From Isochrysis galbana (taxonomy: Eukaryota > Haptophyta > Isochrysidales > Isochrysidaceae): DNA of 64,000 nt. Below are positions 29,147-41,037 of this stretch, in pieces. The notes beneath the pieces are model-generated. The model had not been told where the DNA came from, searched no databases, and saw nothing but the letters and a program-made list of their open reading frames with translations. Position 1 is the stretch's first letter. Every line of letters starts with the position of its first letter. The stretch is from contig CM030935.1 in assembly GCA_018136815.1 (NCBI GenBank), positions 1,298,204-1,362,203 of the forward strand. Reading direction: 5' to 3'. A program made the translations under genes and the position numbers.

Positions 29147-31225
29147 ATGGTCTCCACAGTGCTCGTCGTCACACTCGCGGGCTGGCTGGGGCGCGGGGGG
29201 GCGGGGTGGCCGCAGGGACTGGTGAGGCGGGCTGCCGCACCCGTGCTGCAGAGCGCGCCGCCTGATCTCCCCGCAGACTCGCTCGTGCTGCAGGAGGCAA
29301 ACAGCGATGTGTGGCTCGATGAGACGCTTGAATACTCAGGGCTCAGAGACGATCCGCAGACGCCGCACGCGCTGCGCGGCTACCTCTGCTCATTCAAGCT
29401 GTCGAATGGCGTCGGCTGCCATGCCTTCAAGGGCGGCGGCGTTTCCTTTAGTCGCTACATCAGCCAGGGAGGCATCGGCTGGGAGAGTGCCAAGCGCTTT
29501 GCGGACGCTGAGAGACTGCGGCTGGTCATCGACCTCCTGGATGCAGTCAACCACCTCCACTGCCGCGGCTGCGCGCATCTTGATTTGACTGCAGATTCCC
29601 TGGTCGTGCGGCCGACGGCAGATGGGTGAGTGCCAAATCGCTGCTCTTGCATGGGTCTGACGGGAAGGAAGGGCCGATGGCCAACACCTTGGAGCGGGAT
29701 GCCTCAATTGGAACGAACAAACAAAATGCTCTCTTTCGACCCTGGCTGCAGGCGCGATCGCCTCTCGCTGATCGGTGTAGGCGCAGCGGTCCGCTTGCAG
29801 CCTGCACCCAACCGCAAGGTCTATCAGCTCGCAACGCCGCTTGCTTTCCGTGCTCCTGAGACCATTTCAGGTGTCCTCCTCGAAACAAATTTGCGTTCCT
29901 TACTTCGAATGGACGCATGGTCGGTGGGTGTGCTCGTGGCCATGGTTGCCTCGCAGGTCAGTGCCGCTGCTAGGCATGCTCATAAGCGCTCTTACGCCTG
30001 CTGAGCTACGTTGCATGTGTAGCCACAGCGGCACCGTTGACTTCAAACCTCATGCTTGTAGGCGAGAACATCACCCTTTGAGGCCAAACCTGATTGGAGC
30101 CGGGCTGAATTCAGCGTGGAGGCGTCGACGTCCCGAGTGATTTCACAGACCTTCTCTTCGTTGGGTCCGTGGCTGCAGCAGCTTGATGCAGATGGTGGGG
30201 GCCTCCTCTTTCGCCACGGTTGGTTAGTCAAAGTCCTCCTGGGTGCGTACGCAGCCACACTAGCCAAAGGGTTCGTCAACGCCTTTGCTTGCCGATTAGC
30301 CCAAGAGTTCATGCTTCAGGCCCCAGGACTTCGTGTAGGAGGGTCATTCGTCATTTCTCTCTCTCCGTCTTCTTACAGGGCTGCTAACAACTGAACCTTC
30401 GAAGCGGATGACTGTGCACGACGCCTTCAACATCGCCCGAAAGGCGACGCCCGACGGTGAGTGTAAAACGCTAAGTGAGGCGTCGAAGGCTTTGATACTG
30501 GATGCCACTCCGAGCGTTGGACCCATTGAGCCAAAGCGTCAGCAGGCCGAATTCAAGCGCTTTCGCAAGGTTGGCGATGATGCTAGACGGCCCGAGTGGG
30601 GTAATAGCGCCAATTCAGGAGAGAGGGAGCGCGAACCCTTCCGTTCGTTGGAGGCGATAGTCAATATTGTCGAGCGTGGCCGCGCAAGCATTCTCATAGA
30701 GGAACGTGGTTGGGAGGGAGTGCGCAATTACGGTGAAATCGTTGGGTTTCGTAATCGCGCGGACGGGGACCGTTGGGACGTCTTTGTCCCCGGTCTGCTC
30801 ACACAGCTCCCAGTCGGTGAGCCACTTCGCCTACGGCGCATCTACGGTGTGGTGCTCGTCAAGGGTGGCAATCACAAACTTGCCGTTGAAGTAGACGAGC
30901 CATATACACCAGAATCCCGCGCGCTTGTCAATGCAGATGTTCAGGAATTCATCAAGGTGCGCAGGCCACGCCTGGCACAGCACCAATTGGCGCACTACCC
31001 CAATGACTCGATACAGCCGCTTCCTCCCGCTTCGAACCCACGCCACCTCTCGCCGTTGTCTTTGATAAGGCATACTCACGCGAGCATCCAAGCACGTCTT
31101 CTTCACGCATCCGCTATTTGGAGCTTGATGACGGCGATGACAGGCGCACCGTGGAGTCGGATCCGATTGCCATCATTGGTGCGACTGCCCAGAGCTCACC
31201 AAAAGAGGACAAAAGCCAAGCCTAG
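29147..31225 (+). CDS. Pseudokinase-like protein with an unrecognised C-terminal domain
   Basis: Proposed exons: 29147-29625, 29752-29956, 30062-30332, 30379-30956 and about 31017-31225. The first three joins are in frame. The last is not: frame needs one extra base, so either the final acceptor/donor or an upstream splice (a strong gtgagt lies at 30455) differs. An N-terminal hydrophobic stretch could be a signal. Kinase landmarks: HLDLTADSLVV (catalytic loop, HxD kept, the usual K lost), LIGVGAAV where DFG should be, FRAPET (APE), MDAWSVGVL and LLTTEPSKRMT. A glycine-rich loop and DFG are absent, so phosphotransfer is unlikely. The C-terminal part contains RWDVFVPG, RIYGVVLVKGGNHKLAVEVD. 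I do not recognise it. Confidence 0.6.
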
Positions 31226-31796
31226 AGAGCCGTGGACTACAGCCGCAGGGCTCGAAAGGCAGCCGTGCTCAAAGGAATGGTGAGACGAGGCACAATGGGC
31301 CCGACACAGGGGCGAAAAAGACCCTTTTGAAGATTCGGGACAGCTAGCCTAAGAGGGACCTAACACTGGCGCGCTTTGCGACTAGACACCGCCCTAAGTA
31401 TCCCCATCGTTCGCCCCTTTCCCTTCATCCCTTCCTCTATCTTCGGTTTCCGAGGCTATGGCTATGACCCATGTTGGGCCGGGTTTTGCGAGCAGGTGGG
31501 TTGGGATGTGCCTATGGATGTTACGCGTGGACGTCCGGAGTACCTTTGGCCCACATTAACGATTTTCGGCTCGAGGCATGACCTTTTGTTTGCTTGCGCT
31601 TGCGGATAAGCGTCCTTTGTCTCTTGTATCGTTGTGTCGGGCGATTTGCAGGTTAGCAGTCCGCGATTCGTGGTCCCATCGGTAGCTGTAGGGTTGCGAC
31701 TACCTAGATACTAGATCTAGATACTCGATACTCGATAGCTTGCCTTAGTCCTTAGTGCTTAGTGCTTACATAGTGTTGCTATACGAAGTCATCTTA
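31226..31796. other. Intergenic stretch, no gene seen
   Basis: No recognisable frame or repeat. A short direct-repeat cluster (tagatactagatctagatactcgatactcgata) lies at about 31703-31738. Confidence 0.4.
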
Positions 31797-32420
31797 AACT
31801 AAGTTGATATTTAGTTCACATGGGGGAGGCGCCTCGTGCCCTCCCCCCCGCGCTCCAACTCCCTTCCGGGGGGCCCATCGGTCAACCTCAAACTCTGCCT
31901 CCTGGCATGTGGCATGAGCTGAGAGCTTAGCATTCAGAATCATAACCCAGACCCCAGACCCCCTCGTCATTGTCACCAGCAGCCAGCAGATAGGGGATGG
32001 GAGCAACTAAGTGCGGGGGTCAACGGGGGCCTCGCGCCCCCCTCACTCCATCGCGGACACGCCTCCTGGGTGCTTGGGTGGGCCCGCACAACCAACCCCA
32101 GCCCCCGCCTTCCGGCAAGGGCTGGGCACTCACCAATCTGAATCTGACCTAGACCCTTACTTAGTGGGCGCGGGTCGCAACTCGCACTCCCACGTCCGCA
32201 CGTCCGCAATGGGCCTGCCGCGTGCAGCTCGGCTGGCTGCGCGCGAGCGACTTCTTGACATTGTCAATGCCATCTTGATCTTGCAATTTGCCTCGTATTG
32301 TTGCGCGCAGTCAGCCGTGACCAAGATTTCCCACGGACCTGACGAGCTATTCGCAATGAAGTCGGGCTTTATCTAGGTCCACGCCTTCGAGTGCGTTCAG
32401 GTGGTCGGATCCAGAGTATT
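31797..32420 (+). repeat. Mosaic of hairpin-head B and A heads plus an ORF relic
   Basis: Hairpin AACTAAGTTGATATTTAGTT (31797-31816) begins a body-B head that decays by about 31900. From 32004 a body-A head and body runs to about 32235. Then, in reverse orientation, 32290-32400 matches 8630-8740 inside the zinc-finger ORF (both contain cgtgac.agaatttcccacggg-like sequence). The three pieces have different degrees of decay, so they are separate fragments or a chimeric insertion. Confidence 0.55.
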
Positions 32421-33044
32421 TCATATGTATTTCCACAATACTCTAGACGGATCCGATGGCTTGTGTGTCTTTTAACTTTTTAGGATGGGCATTGTTTCTT
32501 GTGAGGGGTGATCGCCGTTTCCGTTTACTTCGGAACTCTTCGTTGTGGCTTCGTTTCGGTTGGCTGCATTCTTCTCCGTTCTTCGGACTCGTTTCTTTGT
32601 TTGATTGTGGCGACTGCTTACGTGAGTTTTCGGATGAGTGATGAGTGTTACGAAAATCGGCGAACTAGGACTAGGACTTGAGTCCAGGAAGAATCCGAAT
32701 CTGCACGCCTTGCGCGACCACGACGAACATAGAAGACAGTATATAACGAAGAAGGCTCGTGCTCATGCCGAAATATTCATGCAAAAAGGCGCCTGAATCT
32801 GAATGTCAAAATACAACACAGCGGCAGCGGCAAAAGGGGCCATTAATTACTAGGGCTAGGGCAATACTTGTAGCGAAATTCGCCCACACTTGTCGGCCAA
32901 ACTTGCAGGATTCTTTTGTTACGGACTGCCCAAACTTGTAACATTCTTGTACACACGTGCGCACGCGCGAAAGTGCTTCGCAACACGTCTTCCTTTATAA
33001 GCGCTAAAATTATATAACTTGTATTTTGAGACGCTCGTTCGTAC
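32421..33044. repeat. Dispersed repeat (32650-32802) in gene-free sequence
   Basis: The block beginning atcggcgaactaggactagg at about 32656 and running through gaccacgacgaacatagaag and catgccgaaatattca is repeated at 56741-56885 with about 85% identity by eye. No gene is seen; the AT-rich sequence after 32800 is unlike its surroundings. Confidence 0.55.
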
Positions 33045-33290
33045 ACTCACCTCCGCCCTCTCCACCGCCGTCATCCCCTCCATCGCCTTCTCCGCCTCCG
33101 CCCTCTCCACCGCCGTCATCTCCTCCGTCACCCTTCCCGCCTCCGCCCTCCGCCGCCGTCATCCCCTCCATTGCCTTCTCCCTTCTCCGCCTCCGCCGTC
33201 ATCCCCTCCATTGCCTTCTCCGCCTCCGCCCTCTCCACCGCCGCCAATTCCTCCGTCGCCCTTCCCGCCTCCGCCCTCTCCAGTGGAGAG
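33045..33290. repeat. Minisatellite with a period of about 45-48 bp
   Basis: Four to five imperfect copies of a unit like ccgccgtcatcccctccat plus tgccttctccgcctccgcc occur here. The minus strand stays open and would read a repeated AEKAMEGMTAVERAE, but no start, neighbour or domain supports a gene. I treat it as a minisatellite. Confidence 0.65.
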
Positions 33291-33479
33291 GCTTGTGAAT
33301 GCATGTGCGACGTCGCCACCCTCCACTGGGCAAGGGACTGAAGTGCGCGGCGGCGCGGCGCGATGTGAGCGCTAGTCCTGCCAAAATTCGCCCAACCAAC
33401 TAGTCCTGCCAATTTGCGGTCTTAAAGCGCGCGGCGCGATGTGTTCGCCGTAGATTTTAAAAGTCGATAACAGGGTGTG

Positions 33480-33888
33480 TGAATATTGTTGCATAAATGA
33501 CTGGACATTTGATGGCTCCATTCGATTCGTCCCATAATTGACGGAACGACACCTGGGCTCGCGCCAACTTTTCGTGGCAACTTTCTCCCGCGCTTCTACA
33601 AGCAAGCATAGTTGAAGAATTCATGGTTGGGAGATCTACCCAGGCCTAGGAGGGGCCCTATTTCCGATCCGGAGGCCCCCCAGGGCCCTCCCAAGGCCCA
33701 TTGGGTCTCCAAATATAGCCACAAGTACTCGAGACTTTCTGAGCGTCCTCCTGGAGGACTACGGCTACGGCTCTACTAGGGTTAAGTACATCACCACGCG
33801 CACTATTTATGTCCATGAGTTGTATTCGGTAATTGAGTGATTGAGAATGAGTAAGTGTGTGCGCTTGACCCCGCACTGCAACCAGGCG
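33480..33888. repeat. Two dispersed repeat fragments upstream of the GA tract
   Basis: 33502-33552 matches 63748-63799 and the reverse of 6961-7015 (shared core tggacatttgat...ttgacggaacgacacc). 33660-33766 resembles 26080-26162, with a shared palindrome-like gtcctccaggagga motif. Neither encodes protein. Confidence 0.5.
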
Positions 33889-34232
<344 letters not shown>

Positions 34233-34259
34233 ACAGGCAGAAAGGCTTCTCTCTCCCGC

Positions 34260-35593
34260 ATGTCTGAGCCCGCCAAGCGTCGCCGCCTGGCGCCCATCTC
34301 CCTACGCTGCATTGGATTTTGCGGCGTTGACGACTCGGTCGAGCCGCTCCTCCTCAAAGCGGTCTCATTGGCGCACCCAACGGTCGAGTGGGGAGTGCTA
34401 TTCCGGTTCGCAGAGCCAGTGGAGCGCGTGGGGCAGCCCGCATAGTGCACGTGTGCTCTGTGCGGACAAGTGAAGCTGGCACCCCCGGACTCGTGCTGAC
34501 CTCTTTTCTTCTCTTGTGTTGGTTCACAGGCCTGACTTGGCTGGTTCACCTAGGTATGCATCGGACGCCTGGCTCGATGCCCTCGCGAAGGTCAATGTGG
34601 CCACTTATCCCGGCGGCGCCACCGAGGGATGTGTTCAAGACAGAGCTAAGAAGGATCATGGTGGTGCTGCGGGGTCTCGTCCAGTGCGTCTTGCTGGCCA
34701 CCTGTGCTCCTCACGTGTGGACGAGGTCCTGGCAGGCAACTCGACCTTCATCGCCCGCGTGGCCGACCAGCTGGGGATTGCGCGCTTCCAAATCAACGCG
34801 ACGGCCACGAACGGCGTCGATGTGAGCGTATTTGCTGACGATGCTGGGGCAGATAGGTGAGCTCGACTTGTTTCCCACCCTTAAATTCATGACGCCACGC
34901 ACTCCACATCATTGGTATCCGCATTACCTCTCGATGCAGTGTGCTCACCTTCTCCGGGCCCGTTTCCACTTTCAGATGCGCGCTTTCCATCCGTAAGGTC
35001 TGTGCCGCATGCCCCTCCATCGAATTCATTCTGCAGTGCAACGTACACACAAAGCCGCTATGGAAGCGTCTTTGTGAAGGCGCTGGCCGAAATGGCAACC
35101 AAGACGGAGGCGTGTCTTCGTCAGAGCAGGTGCCGCCTTCGAATTTGTCGCTGCTGTATGACGAGTCGATGGGTCTTGGTGTCGCCTGTGAGGCGTGGAG
35201 GCCGCCAATTGAAGGCGTGCCCTGCGGATATGCTGGTGGTCTGGCGCCTGAAAACATCAAGGAACAGGTGAGAGCTCACAAGCGACACACCGCTAGCCAA
35301 GTGCGCTTCTGGGATGCATTATAACACGCGTGTACATCGCTGCACCATTTGTGCGGCCATGAATCGCTCGCTCGGCCTGCCGAAACCTCATGGACCCCAT
35401 AAGATTTGATCTGTGTGCTTCGCGCCCCGCCCTCTCTCAGCTTACCGCGATTGCCGCCGCGGCTCCGGGTCGAAATTTATGGGTGGACATGGAGTCTTCG
35501 CTGCGCGCCAAGACCTGCGACGGGCGTGATGTTTTTGATGTCAATCGGGCAGTCTCTTGTGTCCGGCAACTCCAAGAGATGGGGCTCATGTAA
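34260..35593 (+). CDS. TIM-barrel protein resembling phosphoribosylanthranilate isomerase
   Basis: Four exons join in frame: 34260-34405, 34530-34856, 34940-35267 and 35441-35593, giving 317 aa. TrpF-type landmarks are IGFCGVDDSVEPLL (Cys21 at the position of the catalytic cysteine), GVLFRPDLAGSPRYAS (compare the G-x-x-F-x-P-x-SPRY motif), LLYDES (Asp232 at the second catalytic position) and GYAGGLAPENI, followed by a final strand VDMESSLR. TrpF normally isomerises phosphoribosylanthranilate in tryptophan synthesis. This protein is about 100 residues longer than usual and the central strands are divergent, so it may be a paralogue with another substrate. A basic KRRR lies near the N-terminus. 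Confidence 0.55.
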
Positions 35594-37400
35594 TCCCATC
35601 TCCATTTCGCCACAACAAGCGGGTGTGCTTCGCCGGCCTTCAATGTGAGGCCTCGCAAGGTGGACTACGCCGCGTACACGAGCTTGCTCGGCGTAAGCCG
35701 AGCGAGAGGAAGCTGGGACTGTTACAATCATGAAGAAAAAGCCGGTGCAAAGGGTGCTCTGGTTATCCAACCACCGACTCTGCTCCGAGGGCGAGAGGAT
35801 TGGGCATGGACATTGGAGGTGGTGCCATTGGCGTCTGCAGAACGCGCTTATCCTTTATTTCATGGTAGGATTCTAGCTCCTACGAATCTATGGCAACAGT
35901 GGGATTTTACCATTGCTTCCTCGCCATGGGCTGGGCTGCCCCTCCGGGGCCCCAACGGCGTGGGCACCGTTGCCGAGCCCAAGGAAGTACGTGCATGGCC
36001 GCTAGCCGACAGGCCCGAACCAACCATGTGGTCGAAAACGGCGCGCGGCAGTATCCATGCCATACATATTGCGGTGTATACTTGACACTCTGATGATTCA
36101 TCATATCATTGATTTGATAGCAAATGAAGATTGTGCAACATGACCATCTTATTTGGTGCATAAGGGGGTAAAGATGCTTGCGCTCGCCGCGGCAGGGAGT
36201 CTTGTCCTGAGCGAGTATTAGCCCCATCCCTTTGTCGCACCGCGGCCCACTAAATTTGTTACTAGTACTAGTAAAAGTTTAGGGAATGGGAATGCGAGTG
36301 GTAGACGATGAGGGCGAGAGCCCGAACGACAAGACGACAGAACGACGGACATGGACATCAAGGAAACATCCACACTCTCGACTCAAACACTCCGGCAAAG
36401 GTGCGCCTCATCCGGAGATCAAGAGTCAAGAGGTGGTTCCCCCGGAACCTACCCATGATTCGACACCCTAGCACCCTAGCGACTAGCGATCTAGTCCTCT
36501 GCTTCCTCCTTGTGCCGCTACCGCTAGGCGGCCGGCCAGTTATGCCGTCGCTCCAGTTTATGTGTGTGTGCTGCTCGGTGTCGGCGGATTTGCTTGCGGG
36601 AGCGGGAGGGGCCGGTGTGTGGTGTGTGACCGCCGTTGCCGTGTTCCGAGTTGCTTGCGAGTTGTGGCCGTATTTTTCACTAGGCACTAGGTCACTAGGC
36701 AAGTGCTGCCATGGGTTTGTCCGAGCCAGGCCGTGAGCGACTAACGACTAGTCTAACTAAGGTTGTCGCCGATTGCCATTACCATTACCAGTCTTCTCTC
36801 TTCCCTTGTGATTGTCATTCTTGATGAGTAGTAGAGTTCTGAGTTCCAAGACACCTTTGTCCTTTGATTTTGAGATTTTTGGTTTCTTGCCTTCCTTGGG
36901 ACGCCCTGGTCGCCTCCTAGAGGACTAGCTGGAGCTGGGGCAGAGGAGTGCCTGCCGAGTCAGGCGCCGGGCGCACGCTCATGAGGGTTTTGGGTTGTTG
37001 TGTGTTGAGTGCTCGTAGCACATGCCAAAAGCGAAAAGGCAAAAGCGAAAAGGCAAAAGGCTAACTAAGCATTGGGCCATTGAGGGTATACTGACCCCGC
37101 CCCCCTCACCCCCGATGAGGGGAGCTAGTGTCTGAGGGAGAAGGCACGAGGCGCCCCCCCAGTACTCCCATGACCCCTGATGTAAATCCAAGTGATGTCT
37201 TTTAAATAATTATGTAGCTGTCACACAACAGCACACGAAGAATGAGGTGGTGCTAAGTAAATGCCGAGTGGGGGGGAGGGGGCTATACCGCTTAGACCGA
37301 TGAGCTCCGAGAATAAGAAGCAAGAGGGGTTCTAGCGCCGGAGCAGAGGGCCGAGGGACACACCTGTTGCCAGCTCCTAGCTGCTGGTTGTCAGAGTCGA
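35594..37400. other. Gene-poor stretch
   Basis: An open frame at 35645-36085 has no recognisable domain and begins within the probable 3' UTR. 36268-36460 resembles the tcgt/gacga-rich leaders of the gag-like elements. From 37020 the short unit aaaagcgaaaaggc repeats. No RNA gene is visible. Confidence 0.4.
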
Positions 37401-39118
37401 TCACGACCAAAGCTTGAGAGTCGAATCCCATGATCCCGTACACAATGCTTGCACATCGTGTGAGAAGCCCAAGCACGAGATGCGTTGATCATGTCCAGCG
37501 AGCACGGTCTTGTGGATGCCGCTCAATGTATCCCATACGTAGCAATGGCAGTCATCACATCCCGCAAACAAATACCGTCCGCTTGAGCTAAAGGCGATTG
37601 CAGTCACGCTACACAGAATGCTATCGCTAGAATACCTGCAGGGCGTAAGCGCAAAGATCGAGGGCGTGGGAAAGCAGTGACGTCCTCTCGGCTACAATTG
37701 TGGTCCACACGCGTGACGGCATCCCAGTCTCGATTCGCCATGTTGAAAGTAGGGCGTGATGTGCGAGTCACATACTGGCGAATCTCTTCGAACATGCGCA
37801 TGTCAAATAGTCTGCAAGAGGCATCGTCAGAGCCAGTTGCGAATCCGGTTCCGCTCGGTAGAGATTCTACAGTGTTGATATCTGACTCGTGGCGCTCAAA
37901 TGTCTTCAAGCACGATGGCGTGCGAGTATCCCAGAGCTTGGCAGTTGCGTCGCAAGAGCCCGAGACAAAGAGGTTTGTCTATGACGGCAGGTATTCATGC
38001 GCGCTGTGAGCGTAAATCTTCGAACTCTTCGCGTCCAATGCAAGACCTCGACAAGAATGTTGATTGTGAGGGCATACCTGATCGGAGAAGGTTGCCAATG
38101 AGGTGACGTTCCCCGAGTGCCCTTGAAATTGGTTGAGCACCACACCGCTCTCTACATCCCATAGCATGCAAGAAGCATCGCCGGATGCGGTAACGATGTG
38201 AGATTCAGAAAGAAATCGGCAGCACGCTATGTAGTCCGAGTGCGCTGCTAGCTCCCGCTGCACCTAATGGAGACATGCAGATAAGTATGGCCGTTGGACG
38301 TTCGGCTCCCAGCGGCTCCCAGCCAGATTTTATGCAAGCAAAAGGTTGAACCGGCAGCGGGCAAACGACGAGCTCTTACTGGGATAGAAGCATCTTTGGT
38401 GACTGGGAGATTGTAGATTGAGCAAGAGTTATCCAGCCCGCCGCTAGCAACTCTCATGCCCGATGGTGCAAACGCACAAGTCGTCACCCATGGTGATGGC
38501 AGCGAGATAGAATGTACCTGCAGAGAAAGGTCGTGCGGTAAATCTCATCTCATATCCGCACCGCTCATAGGCAGATTCGGCGTGATTGGAACCGACAATC
38601 TCAGACTTGATTTGCACCACGTCATCGGTGGGAACGCCCACCTTGTTGCCCGTAAAGCCATTCCACACTATGAGCTTCCCGTCTTGCGACACACTTACGA
38701 GATGACCTTTCCGCTCACTGTTCGACGTATTCGACCAATGGACGGCATAGATCTTTGAAGTGTGCCCTTTGAGCATGCGCCTAGCATACATTTCGCCACC
38801 TGTAGTCGCGGGGACCTGCGCAATGGGTCGTAGGAATGTGTTGACAAGGGTCTCATGACGCGGCAGGTGTGCGCTCCTTCTAGCCAAGCAAGCGGTTCGC
38901 TTCTTCTTGTGTGCCATTTCTAACCGAGTCAGCGCACGCGACGTGGCTTGCGTAGCTACGCCATCAAGCTCGCTCTGTGGATTGTATCCGCCCTCATCAC
39001 TCACCAATCGGCTTTAGCTCCTCACCTGTTGAACCTGGAGCGCCCGTTCGCCCTTCGGCTGCATGGCATGGATGTCGAGCGCCAATCGCTCCAGCACCTC
39101 GCTCGCCTCGGATTCCAT
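37401..39118 (-). CDS. Heterotrimeric G-protein beta subunit
   Basis: Six exons join in frame on the minus strand: 39118-39026, 38974-38642, 38517-38380, 38263-38078, 37978-37776 and 37635-37401, giving 395 aa. The G-beta pattern is continuous: [111 protein letters not shown], and [13 protein letters not shown] with [12 protein letters not shown] at the end. Seven WD40 blades follow an N-terminal helical part ([20 protein letters not shown]) that would pair with G-gamma. The N-terminal region is about 50 residues longer than in animals. It should couple a receptor-linked G-alpha to effectors at the plasma membrane. Confidence 0.9.
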
Positions 39119-39630
39119 CGTCCTGCAGCTCAGCCGGCTGTGGGCGTGAAGCCCAAGCCAAACACGCTTCCGAAAGGCGTCGGAATTGCAGAACCGAAAA
39201 CCCAGCCAATCAACACAACCCAGCGCAAACAAACGTAACATCCCCAAAGTAAGAGCTAAAGTACTCCGTACGTAGCTGTAGCTAATTCGTGGCTCCCACC
39301 CATAGGAGTATTATATCCCTTGGTGTACCACATGAGCATGCGGTGCCGAGATAAAATTAATTCTATAACCATTTCACGTAGGAGTACACCCGTGCACGAG
39401 GCTGACCTATTCCATCATACTCTAAAATAGCAATACCACTACTCCAGTTCGAATTGTACCAGTAAAGTAAACATTTTGGGACGACGGATAGTCATCTGCC
39501 CTTCCAGCCGACTGACGGGCAGGCCGACAGCTCCTCTCCCTCTCGCTCGCAACTTGCCCCTGGGCCTCACCTCCTCTGCTGGGTGCTGCAAATCGCCAGA
39601 CACGGCGGTGGAGTAATCCAAGTACTGAAG

Positions 39631-40071
39631 ATGTCCGTTCTCACGCGCATCGTTGATGCTGTCTTGGCAATCAGCTTTCTCTTCTCCGTCTCGCTAGTGT
39701 TGCAGCTCTCCCCGAATACTCTCATTGATATTCTATCGGGAATCACGTTCATGGTGCGTTGGGAAGATTTCTCTTGCACAGCCCAAACATGTCACGAGCT
39801 ATCAACTCACGATGGCGTGTCATCTTCAATCCCTGGACTGCAGGTCGCGGCTGTCTTTTGTGCGACAAGATGCATTTCGGCAGCTGCTGTCCTTGGTCAG
39901 ATGGGATGGGGCGGGGCATCGCTGGTCACGTTCGGGTTTTTCATGAACTGGGCTTTGCAAAGGGTCTTTCCTGCTCCGAAGGAACGCCAGCCGCTGCACT
40001 TCGCCAACGATCTCATGCATCGGGATGGTAGCGAGGGTGTACGCATGTCTTTGATGAGAGACGAACTGTGA
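39631..40071 (+). CDS. Small membrane protein of unknown function
   Basis: ATG 39631 opens MSVLTRIVDAVLAISFLFSVSLVLQLSP, a clear membrane segment. Two exons are proposed, 39631-39753 and 39844-40071, giving 116 aa. The second begins VAAVFCATRCISAAAVLGQMG and continues with FGFFMNWALQRVFP, another hydrophobic stretch. The 90-nt intron (gtgcgt...ctgcag) is divisible by three and has no stop, so retention would add 30 residues. I do not recognise the family. It starts about 510 bases from the divergently oriented G-beta start, so the two may share a promoter region. Confidence 0.5.
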   Translation: MSVLTRIVDAVLAISFLFSVSLVLQLSPNTLIDILSGITFMVRWEDFSCTAQTCHELSTHDGVSSSIPGLQVAAVFCATRCISAAAVLGQMGWGGASLVTFGFFMNWALQRVFPAPKERQPLHFANDLMHRDGSEGVRMSLMRDEL

Positions 40072-41037
40072 TACGTATTTTGGAAGGACCTTGCATGGCC
40101 GACGCGATACTCTGCAGCGCGAACCGGCTTGTGTGCAGTGTCGTCTTGACGCATGAAAGGGACTGCGAGACGGGTGGATTCGACGCCTCTCAGCGTTGCC
40201 CGTGTGCGCCGCGAACGGTTGCGAACACAGGCTGCAAGTGCATGCTGCCGGTGAAGGAAGAACCTCGCCCGTGCTCTCGACTGTCAACCGTCAACCGGTT
40301 TCTCGGCGCCGGCCGACAGAGAGAGAAAGGAAGCAGAGGCGAGGTAGAGCGAACCAAGGCCCGAGGCGAAGTGAGAGGGAGAAGAGCGCGCGCGCGGTTA
40401 GACACCCAGTTCTTCGTAGTCGGGGGCGGGTGGGGGGAGCATCATAGTGCGTCGAGCTCGAAGCAGCTAGGGCCCGGTGGCAAGGCGAGCGTGCAAAAAA
40501 TTGAATAATTGATTTTATGAGTTCATGCATGGCCTTGTTCGACAAGGCGGCTGTGGCTGGCGCTTCGCCCGGCGCACGAGGACATCGACGGCATTAACGT
40601 CCTCTATGCACACGCACCGCCTAGGAGAGCTAGAGCAAGCCCAGCAACCAATAAGCTGAGGCGGCGCGCCCCCGACGTAGGAGTAGGAGGAGACGTGAAA
40701 TATTCGCTCGATATAGTATGATATGGGCGCCAAACACGCCGTGGCTCCAGACAGTAAGTGGCACGTGCATATTTCTGCACACCTTCATTCTGTTGGTGCA
40801 CAAGCGCGGCATCAAAACGCCAAGCTTGCCTCCTCGGCGCGAATACGTTCAATGATTTTGCGCAACTTTAGGAACGCTTCCACAGGACTTTTGGCCATAG
40901 CAATGTACGCGGCGTCAACGCACGGCGCCTCCCATGTCTACGTGACAAGGACAGCGGGGAGAGGAGGAAGGATGGGTCACAGTGGGGGGGAAGACCGAGG
41001 GATGGAGCACCCGCACATGCAAATTGTTGGCATAGAG
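40072..41037. other. Intergenic stretch between convergent genes
   Basis: No coding feature is recognised. GA-rich and GC-rich patches occur at 40318-40400. This should hold the 3' ends of the two neighbouring genes. Confidence 0.4.

Noticed and set aside
33045..33290. Coding repeat protein reading AEKAMEGMTAVERAE on the minus strand
   Set aside because: A 45-48 bp minisatellite whose period is divisible by three explains the open frame; no start, neighbour or domain supports a gene.
35645..36085. 146-codon open frame downstream of the TrpF-like gene
   Set aside because: No recognisable motif and it starts within the probable 3' UTR; kept only as a note under the gene-poor stretch.
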